Assembly (NCBI GenBank): GCA_900550415.1
Contig: URSO01000078.1
Coordinates: 1-7,663, forward strand
DNA from: an uncultured Collinsella sp.
GTDB taxonomy: Bacteria > Actinomycetota > Coriobacteriia > Coriobacteriales > Coriobacteriaceae
Reading direction: 5' to 3'
Length of the DNA: 7,663 bases
Within the stretch, counting starts at the first letter, position 1; each line of letters starts with the position of its first letter. A program made the position numbers and the translations under genes. Below the pieces are notes generated by a model. It had not been told where the DNA came from and ran no database searches. It saw only the letters and a program-made list of their open reading frames with translations. Positions 1 to 6,148 of this stretch are shown here, one piece after another.

Positions 1-39
1 AAACCCCTATATCCTGCTTGGATACAAACTTGCATTACG

Positions 40-66
40 AGCCCGGTGCTTTTGCCCGGGCTTTTT
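40..66 (+). terminator. Rho-independent terminator of an upstream gene
   Basis: A 7-bp perfect stem (AGCCCGG at 40-46, CCGGGCT at 56-62) closes a short T-rich loop and runs into a TTTTT tract at 62-66. It is probably the end of a transcription unit that lies mostly outside the window on the left. The first 39 bases show no recognisable coding sequence. Confidence 0.8.
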
Positions 67-73
67 GCGTCAC

Positions 74-117
74 TTGGGGACGCTCCTTTTGTGCCGGCAG
101 ATAAGGAGCGTCCCCAA
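74..117. repeat. REP-like inverted repeat, element 1
   Basis: A 15-bp perfect inverted repeat: TTGGGGACGCTCCTT at 74-88 and its exact complement at 103-117, around a 14-base loop. The loop contains the 8-base palindrome TGCCGGCA (92-99), and GCCGGCAGAT recurs just outside the right arm (120-129). The left arm plus loop (71-102) matches 6930-6961 at 28 of 32 positions, so this is a dispersed repeat and not a one-off terminator. It follows the terminator at 40-66 and has no T tract of its own. The GGGGACG arm resembles palindromes that I recall near REP-associated (Y1/IS200-like) transposases; no such transposase gene is in the window. Confidence 0.8.
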
Positions 118-159
118 AAGCCGGCAGATTGACTTTGCCAAAACATCGGCGTTGCTGGG

Positions 160-217
160 GTAGTCGTTGGGGACGTTCTTAAACGACTAGTCAAACAAGA
201 ACGTCCCCAATGACTAC
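160..217. repeat. REP-like inverted repeat, element 2 (21-bp stem)
   Basis: Left arm 160-180 and right arm 197-217 pair over 21 positions with a single G·T pair (166/211). The 16-base loop carries the palindrome GACTAGTC (185-192). The core TTGGGGACGTTCTT is close to the arm of the neighbouring element at 74-117 (TTGGGGACGCTCCTT), but the flanks and loop differ, so this looks like a second subtype of the same repeat family. The left foot begins with GTAG (160-163), the tetranucleotide known at the base of REP hairpins recognised by RAYT transposases; here it is part of the stem, so that resemblance may be chance. Confidence 0.75.
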
Positions 218-419
218 TTTCCTCTGGTGTAAAAGGCGGGTCATGCTTGGTGGCGGGTTTGTTATCCGTTTGTAAAGGCTGGGCAGAGCTTGCGGTAAGG
301 GTCTATCAAATGCCCGTAAGAAACAGCAGTTGGCGCGGGCGCTGCCCGGTCGAGGCCGTATCTTTCCAAACAGCAAAGCGGGCAGGGTGCCCGCGAGTCG
401 CATGTATGAAAGGAAGATC
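218..419 (+). promoter_or_regulatory. Leader/promoter region of the pst operon
   Basis: About 200 non-coding bases lie between the repeats and pstS. I see no convincing -35/-10 pair: TATCAA at 304-309 is a possible -10 without a good -35. I see no clear Pho box. An imperfect direct repeat is present, TGTAAAAGGCGGG at 228-240 and TGTAAAGGCTGGG at 271-283, and GGCGGGT occurs at 235-241 and 252-258. Two GC-rich hairpins can form: CGGGC/GCCCG at 336-340 and 344-348, and GCGGGC/GCCCGC at 378-383 and 389-394, the latter ending about 15 bases before the ribosome binding site. The operon promoter is expected somewhere here, but its position is inference. Confidence 0.4.
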
Positions 420-1358
420 ATGCTCGATCAGGCTTATTCTCGTCGTCAGTTCCTCGGCCTCGCTGGTGGTCTTGCCGGCATCGTCGGTCTCGGCCTCGTT
501 GGCTGCGGTGGCTCCAACGCCGCCAACACCGCTGCTGAGGGTAGCGCCGCTGCTGCCGAGTCCGTCTCCGGCGAGGTGACCTACGACGGCGCCTCCTCGT
601 TCCAGGCTCTCGTCGAGGCTGCTGCCGAGAAGTTTATGGATGCCAACCCGGACGTCTCCATCTCCGGTTCGGGCAACGGTTCGGGCAAGGGCCTGACCGC
701 TGTTGCCGCCGGCACCGTTACTATCGGTAACTCCGACGTCTTCGCCGAGACCAAGCTCGAGGCCGATCAGGTCAAGAACCTCGTCGATCACGAGGTCGCC
801 GTCGTGGGCATGGGCCCTGTCGTCTCCAAGAACGTCAAGGTCGATGACCTGTCCCTCGAGCAGCTCAAGGGCATCTTCTCCGGCCAGATCACCAACTGGA
901 AGGAGGTCGGCGGCGACGACGCCAAGATCGTCGTCCTCAACCGCAAGGCAGGCTCCGGCACCCGCGCCACCTTCGAGGCCGCCGTCTTTGGCGACGAGGC
1001 CGTCGACTTTAAGGGCGACGCCGAGCTCGATAAGTCCGGCGACGTCCAGACTCAGATGGGCAGCACCGACAATGCCATCTCCTACCTCGACTTCTCGCAC
1101 TTCGACGACTCCAAGTTCAACGCCATCAAGGTCGAGGGCGTGGAGCCCAAGAGCGCAAACGTCACCGACGACTCCTTCAAGATCTGGGCTACCGAGCACA
1201 TGTACTGCGCGAAGGACGCCGACGAGGCCACCAAGGCCTTCCTGGAGTTCATGCTTTCCGACGACGTCCAGGGCAAACTCGTCGAGGAGCAGGGCTTTAT
1301 CCCCGTCTCTGCCATGAAGGTCGTCAAGGACGCCAGCGGTAAGGTCTCTGCTAAATAA
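420..1358 (+). CDS. pstS: Phosphate ABC transporter substrate-binding lipoprotein PstS
   Basis: A 312-residue extracellular phosphate-binding protein, anchored as a lipoprotein, that delivers phosphate to the PstCA channel. The ATG at 420 has an AAAGGA ribosome site 5 bases upstream and places a signal peptide at the start: twin-arginine motif SRRQFLGL (residues 7-14), a hydrophobic stretch, then lipobox LVGC with Cys29 as the lipidated residue. An upstream in-frame start would bury this signal, so I rejected it. A short Ala/Ser/Gly-rich tether follows. The PBP-like-2 fold shows the phosphate-contact segments known from PstS: Ser60-Phe61, GNGSGKG around residue 88, Asp106 in GNSD, the conserved IFSGQITNW (152-160), and Arg175 with GSGTR (178-182). 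It is first in the pst operon, 24 bases before pstC. Codons are strongly C-ending, more so than in its neighbours, which fits high expression of the binding protein. Confidence 0.95.
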   Translation: MLDQAYSRRQFLGLAGGLAGIVGLGLVGCGGSNAANTAAEGSAAAAESVSGEVTYDGASSFQALVEAAAEKFMDANPDVSISGSGNGSGKGLTAVAAGTVTIGNSDVFAETKLEADQVKNLVDHEVAVVGMGPVVSKNVKVDDLSLEQLKGIFSGQITNWKEVGGDDAKIVVLNRKAGSGTRATFEAAVFGDEAVDFKGDAELDKSGDVQTQMGSTDNAISYLDFSHFDDSKFNAIKVEGVEPKSANVTDDSFKIWATEHMYCAKDADEATKAFLEFMLSDDVQGKLVEEQGFIPVSAMKVVKDASGKVSAK

Positions 1359-1382
1359 GCAATCGCCCCGGAAAGGTTTGCA

Positions 1383-2291
1383 ATGGCAAAACAGCTGCCA
1401 AAGCGCGAGCTTGAGAACGTGGGCCTGGGCGTCACGGGCGCGTGCGTAGCGCTCGTGACGCTTGTCGTTGCCGCGCTCATCTTTATGGTCGCCCAAAAGG
1501 GCCTCTCGGCTTTTCTCAAGGACGGCGTCTCGGTCGTCGAGTTTTTTACCGGTACCAAGTGGGACCTGGCCAACACGGCCGAAAACGGCCTGCCCTATAC
1601 CGGCGCCCTGCCCCTGATCGTCACCTCGTTTGCGGTCATGGTGCTCTCCACGCTTATCGCGCTGCCCATCGCCATCGGCTCTGCCATCTTTGCGGTCGAG
1701 ATCCAGCCTAAGTTTGGCTCCAAGGTCTTTCAGCCGCTTATTGAGCTTTTGACCGGCATTCCCTCGGTCGTCTTTGGCCTGATTGGCTTTCACGTGGTCG
1801 TCGGTCTTATGAAGAGCGTTTTCCACGTAAGCACGGGTCTGGGCATCTTGCCCGGCGCCATCGTACTGGCGGTCATGATTCTGCCGACGATGACTACGCT
1901 TTCGGTCGACGGCCTGCGCGCCGTGCCCGATAGCTACCGTCAGGGCTCGCTCGCGCTGGGCTATACCCGCTGGCAGACCATCTGGCACGTGGTGCTCAAG
2001 TCCGCCATGCCGTCGCTCATGACCGCGGTCATCCTTGGTATGACCCGCGCCTTTGGCGAGACGCTCGCCGTGCGTATGGTCATCGGCGGCATCGAGGCCA
2101 TGCCGACGTCGCTGCTGTCGCCGGCGTCCACCATCACCACCACGCTCACCACGTCTATGGCGGTCTATGCCGAGGGCTCGGCCCAAGACGATGTTCTGTG
2201 GGCGCTCGGTCTGCTGCTGATGGGCATGAGCCTCATCTTCATCTTGATCATCCACCTTATCGGCCGCAAGGGGGCGAAGGCTCGTGGCTAG
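1383..2291 (+). CDS. pstC: Phosphate ABC transporter permease PstC
   Basis: A 302-residue integral membrane subunit that pairs with PstA to form the phosphate channel in the cytoplasmic membrane. The ATG at 1383 is preceded by GGAAAGG with a 6-base gap. About six hydrophobic segments are visible: one near residues 13-36, a second near 76-102, then the BPD_transp_1-type core, and a last one near 271-294. An extracytoplasmic loop follows the first segment. The cytoplasmic EAA-type loop that docks onto the ATPase lies around residues 187-208 (SLALGYTRW...). The conserved TRAFGET motif at 221-227 carries the Arg and Glu typical of PstC. The stop overlaps the pstA start by 8 bases, indicating translational coupling. 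PstC is distinguished from PstA by operon order, the RAFGET motif and similarity pattern; the two are paralogues. Confidence 0.93.
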   Translation: MAKQLPKRELENVGLGVTGACVALVTLVVAALIFMVAQKGLSAFLKDGVSVVEFFTGTKWDLANTAENGLPYTGALPLIVTSFAVMVLSTLIALPIAIGSAIFAVEIQPKFGSKVFQPLIELLTGIPSVVFGLIGFHVVVGLMKSVFHVSTGLGILPGAIVLAVMILPTMTTLSVDGLRAVPDSYRQGSLALGYTRWQTIWHVVLKSAMPSLMTAVILGMTRAFGETLAVRMVIGGIEAMPTSLLSPASTITTTLTTSMAVYAEGSAQDDVLWALGLLLMGMSLIFILIIHLIGRKGAKARG

Positions 2292-3210
2292 CACGCGCAT
2301 CCACATCGACGAGGCGAGACTCGGGCGTGTCCAAAAGCAGGACCGCATCGCCACGGGCGTGCTGACGGCGATTGTCGCCATCGTCATGCTTATCGTCGTC
2401 TCCATGGTGGCCTACATCCTGTTCGAGGGTATCTCGACGCTGTTCCAGCCGGGCTTTCTCACGCAGCCCGCACGTGCCAACGGAACGCAGGGCGGCGTGC
2501 TCTACCAGCTGTTCGACTCGTTCTATCTGCTGCTGATCACCCTGATCATCTCGGTGCCCATCAGCCTGGGCGGCGCGGTCTTTTTGGTTGAGTACGCGCC
2601 CGATGGGCCTATTCGCGACATCGCCTCGACCGCCATCGAGACGCTGTCCTCGCTGCCCTCCATTGTCGTAGGCATGTTCGGCTTTCTGGTGTTCTCGGTG
2701 CAGCTGGGCTGGAAGTACTCCATCATCTCCGGCGCCGTCGCGCTCACCATGTTCAACATCCCCATCCTGGTGCGCGTGATTCAGCAGGCGCTCGAGGACG
2801 TGCCGCAGGCCCAGCGCGATGCGTGCCTGGCCATGGGCCTCACTCGCTGGGAGGCCACACTGCACATCCTGATTCCCGAGGCCATGCCCGCCATCGTGAC
2901 CGGCATCGTGCTTTCGGCCGGCCGTGTCTTTGGCGAGGCCGCGGCGCTGCTCTTTACATCGGGCATGAGCTCGCCGGTGCGTCTGAACTTCTTGAGCTTT
3001 AACCTGTCGAGTCCCACCTGCGCCTGGAACGTGTTCCGCCCCGGTGAGTCGCTCGCCGTGCACATCTACAAGATTTACGGTGAGGGCAGCCCCGAGGCCC
3101 AGCAGATCGTTTGGGGCACCGCGGCGCTGCTGATGATTTGCGTGCTGCTGTTTAACGTAGTCGCCCGTATCGTGGGCAACCAACTGGCAAGGAGGATGAC
3201 GGCCGAATGA
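2284..3210 (+). CDS. pstA: Phosphate ABC transporter permease PstA
   Basis: A 308-residue membrane subunit that completes the phosphate channel with PstC. The start is a GTG at 2284, inside the end of pstC; AAGGGGG (2268-2274) sits 9 bases before it, and the next in-frame ATG would remove part of the first membrane segment. A 22-residue charged N-terminus is followed by a hydrophobic segment (about 23-47), a loop, several more segments, and a final one near 275-298. The EAA loop that contacts PstB is around residues 180-200 (ACLAMGLTRWEA..., ending in PEAMP). GRVFGEAA is the PstA counterpart of the PstC RAFGET motif. The gene ends in an ATGA overlap with pstB, so the two are translationally coupled. 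The product is of normal length and nothing appears broken. Confidence 0.93.
   Translation: MASTRIHIDEARLGRVQKQDRIATGVLTAIVAIVMLIVVSMVAYILFEGISTLFQPGFLTQPARANGTQGGVLYQLFDSFYLLLITLIISVPISLGGAVFLVEYAPDGPIRDIASTAIETLSSLPSIVVGMFGFLVFSVQLGWKYSIISGAVALTMFNIPILVRVIQQALEDVPQAQRDACLAMGLTRWEATLHILIPEAMPAIVTGIVLSAGRVFGEAAALLFTSGMSSPVRLNFLSFNLSSPTCAWNVFRPGESLAVHIYKIYGEGSPEAQQIVWGTAALLMICVLLFNVVARIVGNQLARRMTAE
3189..3195 (+). promoter_or_regulatory. Strong ribosome binding site for pstB
   Basis: AAGGAGG, complementary to the 3' end of 16S rRNA over seven bases, lies within the pstA coding sequence, 11 bases before the pstB ATG at 3207. It supports that start and therefore the long PstB N-terminus. Confidence 0.75.
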
Positions 3211-4079
3211 GCGAGATAAATGCGACGCCCGCAACCGATGCGGCCACGTCCGAGACCCAGGACTTTCTGTCGAGTGTGGGGGAGAGCGAGAAGCACGTGC
3301 GCGTGAGTGGCAAGGCCGTGAGCGACGAGGTCGTGCTCTCCACCAAGGACGTCAACGTGTACTATGGCGACCACCATGCGCTGCACGACACCTCGCTCGA
3401 CTTCCACAAGGGTGAGATCACGGCGCTCATTGGGCCTTCGGGCTGCGGCAAGTCGACCTTCTTGCGCAGCCTCAACCTGATGAATCGCGAGATTCGCGGC
3501 TGCCGCGTGGAGGGCGAGATCAGCTACCGCGGACGCAACGTGAACACCAAGACCGAGAATACCTACGAGCTGCGCCGGTCCATTGGCATGGTGTTTCAGC
3601 AGCCCAATCCGTTTCGCAAGTCCATTCGCGACAACATTACGTTTGCGCCCAAGCGCCACGGCATCACCGACCGCGACGAGCTCGATCGCATGGTCGAGGA
3701 AAGCCTGCGCGGTGCGGCCCTGTGGGACGAGGTCAAGGACAAGCTCGACAAGAGCGCCTACGCGCTTTCGGGCGGTCAGCAGCAGCGTTTGTGCATCGCG
3801 CGCACGCTGGCACTCAACCCCGACGTAATCCTGTTTGACGAGCCCTGCTCGGCGCTCGACCCCATCTCGACGCTGGCGATCGAGGACCTCATGTCGTCGA
3901 TCGTGGCCGACCGCGCCATCGTCATCGTGACGCACAACATGGAGCAGGCGTCGCGCGTGTCCAACCGCACGGCGTTTTTCTACATGGGCGATATGGTCGA
4001 GTACGACGAGACCGACGAGATTTTCCAACGGCCCAAGGATAAGCGGCTGAATGATTACCTCACCGGCATGTTCTCCTAG
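3207..4079 (+). CDS. pstB: Phosphate ABC transporter ATPase PstB
   Basis: A 290-residue cytoplasmic ATPase that powers phosphate import through PstCA. All ABC motifs are intact: Walker A GPSGCGKST (76-84), Q-loop Gln131 in FQQPNPF, signature LSGGQQQR (187-194), Walker B ILFDEP with Asp211-Glu212, and the H-loop His243 in VTHNM. The run DEPCSALDPIST just after Walker B is a PstB hallmark and separates it from other importer ATPases. The protein is about 30 residues longer at the N-terminus than the classical 257-residue E. coli protein: residues 1-40 are Ser/Thr/Glu/Asp-rich and look disordered, with the ABC domain beginning near VVLSTKDVNVYYG. The ATG overlaps the pstA stop (ATGA). It is the last gene of the operon, and no phoU follows. 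Confidence 0.96.
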   Translation: MSEINATPATDAATSETQDFLSSVGESEKHVRVSGKAVSDEVVLSTKDVNVYYGDHHALHDTSLDFHKGEITALIGPSGCGKSTFLRSLNLMNREIRGCRVEGEISYRGRNVNTKTENTYELRRSIGMVFQQPNPFRKSIRDNITFAPKRHGITDRDELDRMVEESLRGAALWDEVKDKLDKSAYALSGGQQQRLCIARTLALNPDVILFDEPCSALDPISTLAIEDLMSSIVADRAIVIVTHNMEQASRVSNRTAFFYMGDMVEYDETDEIFQRPKDKRLNDYLTGMFS

Positions 4080-4097
4080 TCCGGGACATGCTTGAGG

Positions 4098-4123
4098 CCC
4101 GCGGCGGCCACGGTTGCCGCGGG
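4098..4123 (+). other. GC-rich hairpin after pstB
   Basis: CCCGCGGC at 4098-4105 pairs perfectly with GCCGCGGG at 4116-4123 around a 10-base loop. There is no T tract, so it is not a terminator by itself. It sits between the pstB stop and the operon terminator and may protect the mRNA 3' end or be incidental in GC-rich DNA. Confidence 0.5.
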
Positions 4124-4134
4124 GCTGATTGGAG

Positions 4135-4172
4135 AGGCGGGTCATCTCTTGCGGGAGATGGCCCGCCTTTTT
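4135..4172 (+). terminator. Rho-independent terminator of the pst operon
   Basis: A 14-bp stem (4135-4148 with 4155-4168) with one T·G pair closes the six-base loop TTGCGG and is followed by TTTTT (4168-4172). It lies 56 bases after the pstB stop, so the pst genes end here and the ABC-F gene downstream should have its own promoter. Confidence 0.9.
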
Positions 4173-4197
4173 GTGTCGTGTGCTGGTGCGCTTGCCC

Positions 4198-4238
4198 AAA
4201 ACCACCACGAAGGCGCCCGTCCCCTTTGTGGTGGTTTT
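4198..4238. terminator. Second hairpin with A/T ends, before the ABC-F gene
   Basis: A 16-bp stem (4198-4213 with 4223-4238) with one G·T pair and a 9-base loop. The outer ends are AAAA and TTTT, so it has terminator form on both strands, although the T run is part of the stem. It lies 30 bases downstream of the pst terminator and 44 bases before the ABC-F start. It may be a back-up terminator for pst, or an attenuator or leader structure for the ABC-F gene if transcription starts upstream of it. TATCAT at 4242-4247 is a possible -10 just after it, but no good -35 is placed for it. Confidence 0.55.
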
Positions 4239-4268
4239 CGCTATCATGGAGAACGTTGAATTTCTACG

Positions 4269-4274
4269 AAGGAG
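4269..4274 (+). promoter_or_regulatory. Ribosome binding site deciding the ABC-F start
   Basis: AAGGAG lies 8 bases before the ATG at 4283. The open frame extends upstream to 4088, but that would place the pst terminator and the second hairpin inside the coding sequence. The site here and the protein beginning MAILLGCDSV, which is normal for the family, fix the start at 4283. Confidence 0.8.
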
Positions 4275-4282
4275 CAGGGCAT

Positions 4283-6142
4283 ATGGCGATTCTTTTGGGA
4301 TGCGATTCCGTCAGCCTAGAGTTTCCCACCAAGCATATTTTCGATAGCGTGACGCTCGGCGTGGACGAGGGCGACCGTATTGGTATTGTCGGCAAAAACG
4401 GCGACGGCAAGTCGACGCTGCTGAGCGTGCTCGCCGGCGCGCTGGAGCCCGACGACGGCCGCGTGACGCACCGCCGCGACACCACGATCGGATTGCTCGG
4501 CCAAAAGGACAACCTGGTCGATACCGACACCGTGCATCATGCCGTCGTGGGCGACACGCCCGAGTATGAGTGGGCGTCGAGCCCCCGTACGCGCCAGATC
4601 CTCGCCGGCCTCATTAGCGATGTGCCCTGGGAGGGCATGGTAGGCGAGCTCTCGGGCGGTCAGCGCCGCCGCGTGGACCTCGCGCGCCTGCTGATCGGCG
4701 ACTATGACGTGCTCATGCTCGATGAGCCCACCAACCATCTGGACATGCGCACCATCAACTGGCTTGCGCGTCACTTAAAGGCCCGCTGGCAGCGCGGTCA
4801 GGGCGCGATGCTCGTGGTCACGCACGATCGCTGGTTCTTGGACGAGGTCTGCACCAGCATGTGGGAGGTTCACGACGGCCAGGTCGATCCCTTCGAGGGC
4901 GGCTATTCGGCATATATCCTGCAGCGCGTGGAACGCGACCGCATGGCCGCGGTTACCGAGGAACGCCGTCGCAACATGGCACGTAAGGAGCTCGCGTGGC
5001 TGAGCCGCGGTGCCCAGGCGCGCTCCACCAAGCCCAAGTTTCGCGTGGATGCCGCTCGCGAGCTGATCGCCGACGTGCCGCCCGTGCGTGACGAGCTGGA
5101 GCTCAAGCGCCTGGCCGTGAGCCGCCTGGGCAAGCAGGTTATCGATGTGGTCGACGTGGACGCCGGCTATGCGGATACCGATGGCGCGCCCAAGCAGGTG
5201 CTCAACGACGTGACCTGGCTCATTGGTGCGGGCGACCGCTATGGTCTTTTGGGCGAGAACGGCGCCGGCAAGTCGACTTTGCTCGACGTGATCCAGGGCA
5301 AGATCGCGCCCCTGCGCGGCCGCGTGAAGATCGGCCAGACGGTGCGCTTTGGCGTGCTGTCGCAGCAGCTCGAGGAGCTCGAACCCTACATGGGCGACAC
5401 GATCCGCGAGGTGCTCAGCCACTATAAGAAGTACTACGTCATTGACGGCAAGGAGACTTCACCCGAGAAGCTCTGCGAGCGTCTGGGCTTTACGACGCAG
5501 CAGCTCTGGAGCCGCATCGGCGATCTTTCGGGCGGCCAGCGCCGTCGCCTGTCGCTGCTGCTGACGATCCTGGACGAGCCCAACGTGCTCATCCTGGACG
5601 AGCCCGGCAACGACCTGGATACCGACATGCTGGCGATTGTCGAGGACTTGCTGGACGGCTGGCCGGGCACGCTGATCCTGGTGACGCACGACCGCTTCTT
5701 GATGGAGCGCGTGACCGACCAGCAGTGGGCACTGCTCGACGGTCACCTGACGCATATGCCCGGCGGCGTGGACCAGTACCTGCGCCTGTGCAACGCCACG
5801 GCCGAGGGCGAGCCCGTGGGCGCACCGAGTGCCAAGACCGGCACGTTCGACACCGGCGCCGCAGCGGTTGCGGCCGAAAAGCCCAAGACGAGCGGGCAGC
5901 CCAACGGTCTTTCCAACGCCGAGCGCCAGAAGCTCCGCCGCGAGGTGAGCTCGCTCGAGCGCAAGATGGAGACGCAGCGCGCTCGCGTGGAGGAGGCCGA
6001 GGCTGCGATGGCGCAGGTCGACCCCACCAATTACACGGCGCTGGGCGAGCAGCAGGCAAAGATCGACGAGGCCCACGCCGCCATGGACGAGTTGGAGATG
6101 GCGTGGCTCGAGGCGAGCGAGAAGCTCGAGGGCGAGGAGTAG
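4283..6142 (+). CDS. ABC-F family ATPase, Uup-like
   Basis: A 619-residue soluble protein with two ABC domains in tandem and no membrane segments, as in the ABC-F family, whose members act on the ribosome. NBD1 has Walker A GKNGDGKS (37-44), signature LSGGQ (123-127) and LDEPTNHLD with Asp147-Glu148. NBD2 has GENGAGKS (324-331), LSGGQ (415-419) and LDEPGNDLD with Asp439-Glu440; the Gly at 442 replaces the usual Thr. The linker, roughly 215-300, contains RKELAWLSRG (234-243) and TKPKF (249-253), the basic helical region that in ABC-F proteins reaches towards the P-site tRNA. After an Ala/Pro-rich spacer, residues 543-617 form a charged coiled coil like the C-terminal domain of Uup. This architecture favours a housekeeping Uup/translation-factor role over antibiotic resistance, but the subfamily cannot be fixed by eye. 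The HAD gene starts six bases after its stop. Confidence 0.9.
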   Translation: MAILLGCDSVSLEFPTKHIFDSVTLGVDEGDRIGIVGKNGDGKSTLLSVLAGALEPDDGRVTHRRDTTIGLLGQKDNLVDTDTVHHAVVGDTPEYEWASSPRTRQILAGLISDVPWEGMVGELSGGQRRRVDLARLLIGDYDVLMLDEPTNHLDMRTINWLARHLKARWQRGQGAMLVVTHDRWFLDEVCTSMWEVHDGQVDPFEGGYSAYILQRVERDRMAAVTEERRRNMARKELAWLSRGAQARSTKPKFRVDAARELIADVPPVRDELELKRLAVSRLGKQVIDVVDVDAGYADTDGAPKQVLNDVTWLIGAGDRYGLLGENGAGKSTLLDVIQGKIAPLRGRVKIGQTVRFGVLSQQLEELEPYMGDTIREVLSHYKKYYVIDGKETSPEKLCERLGFTTQQLWSRIGDLSGGQRRRLSLLLTILDEPNVLILDEPGNDLDTDMLAIVEDLLDGWPGTLILVTHDRFLMERVTDQQWALLDGHLTHMPGGVDQYLRLCNATAEGEPVGAPSAKTGTFDTGAAAVAAEKPKTSGQPNGLSNAERQKLRREVSSLERKMETQRARVEEAEAAMAQVDPTNYTALGEQQAKIDEAHAAMDELEMAWLEASEKLEGEE

Positions 6143-6148
6143 GCGAGG

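Noticed and set aside
74..217. CRISPR array
   Set aside because: The repeats are palindromic hairpins of two different subtypes, not regularly spaced identical repeats with unique spacers, and no cas genes are present.
330..419. Longer PstS beginning at position 330
   Set aside because: It would add 30 residues before the Tat signal and cover the GC hairpins; the ATG at 420 has a good ribosome site and correct signal-peptide geometry.
247..579. 110-codon plus-strand frame overlapping the pstS start
   Set aside because: It overlaps the pstS signal peptide and mature N-terminus in another frame, has no domain, and its product is Ser/Pro/Val-rich as expected from a frame-shifted reading of the gene.
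306..2405. 699-residue open frame on the minus strand opposite pstS and pstC
   Set aside because: It is a shadow of biased codons in GC-rich genes: the product is rich in His, Asp, Arg and Gly without domains, and it lies wholly antisense to intact pst genes.
4173..4259. Possible 28-codon leader peptide from GTG 4173 upstream of the ABC-F gene
   Set aside because: No ribosome binding site precedes it, it starts inside the T tract of the pst terminator, and its frame is explained by chance.
4088..4282. ABC-F protein starting at position 4088
   Set aside because: The extension runs through the pst terminator and the second hairpin and has no family-like sequence; AAGGAG and ATG at 4283 explain the start.
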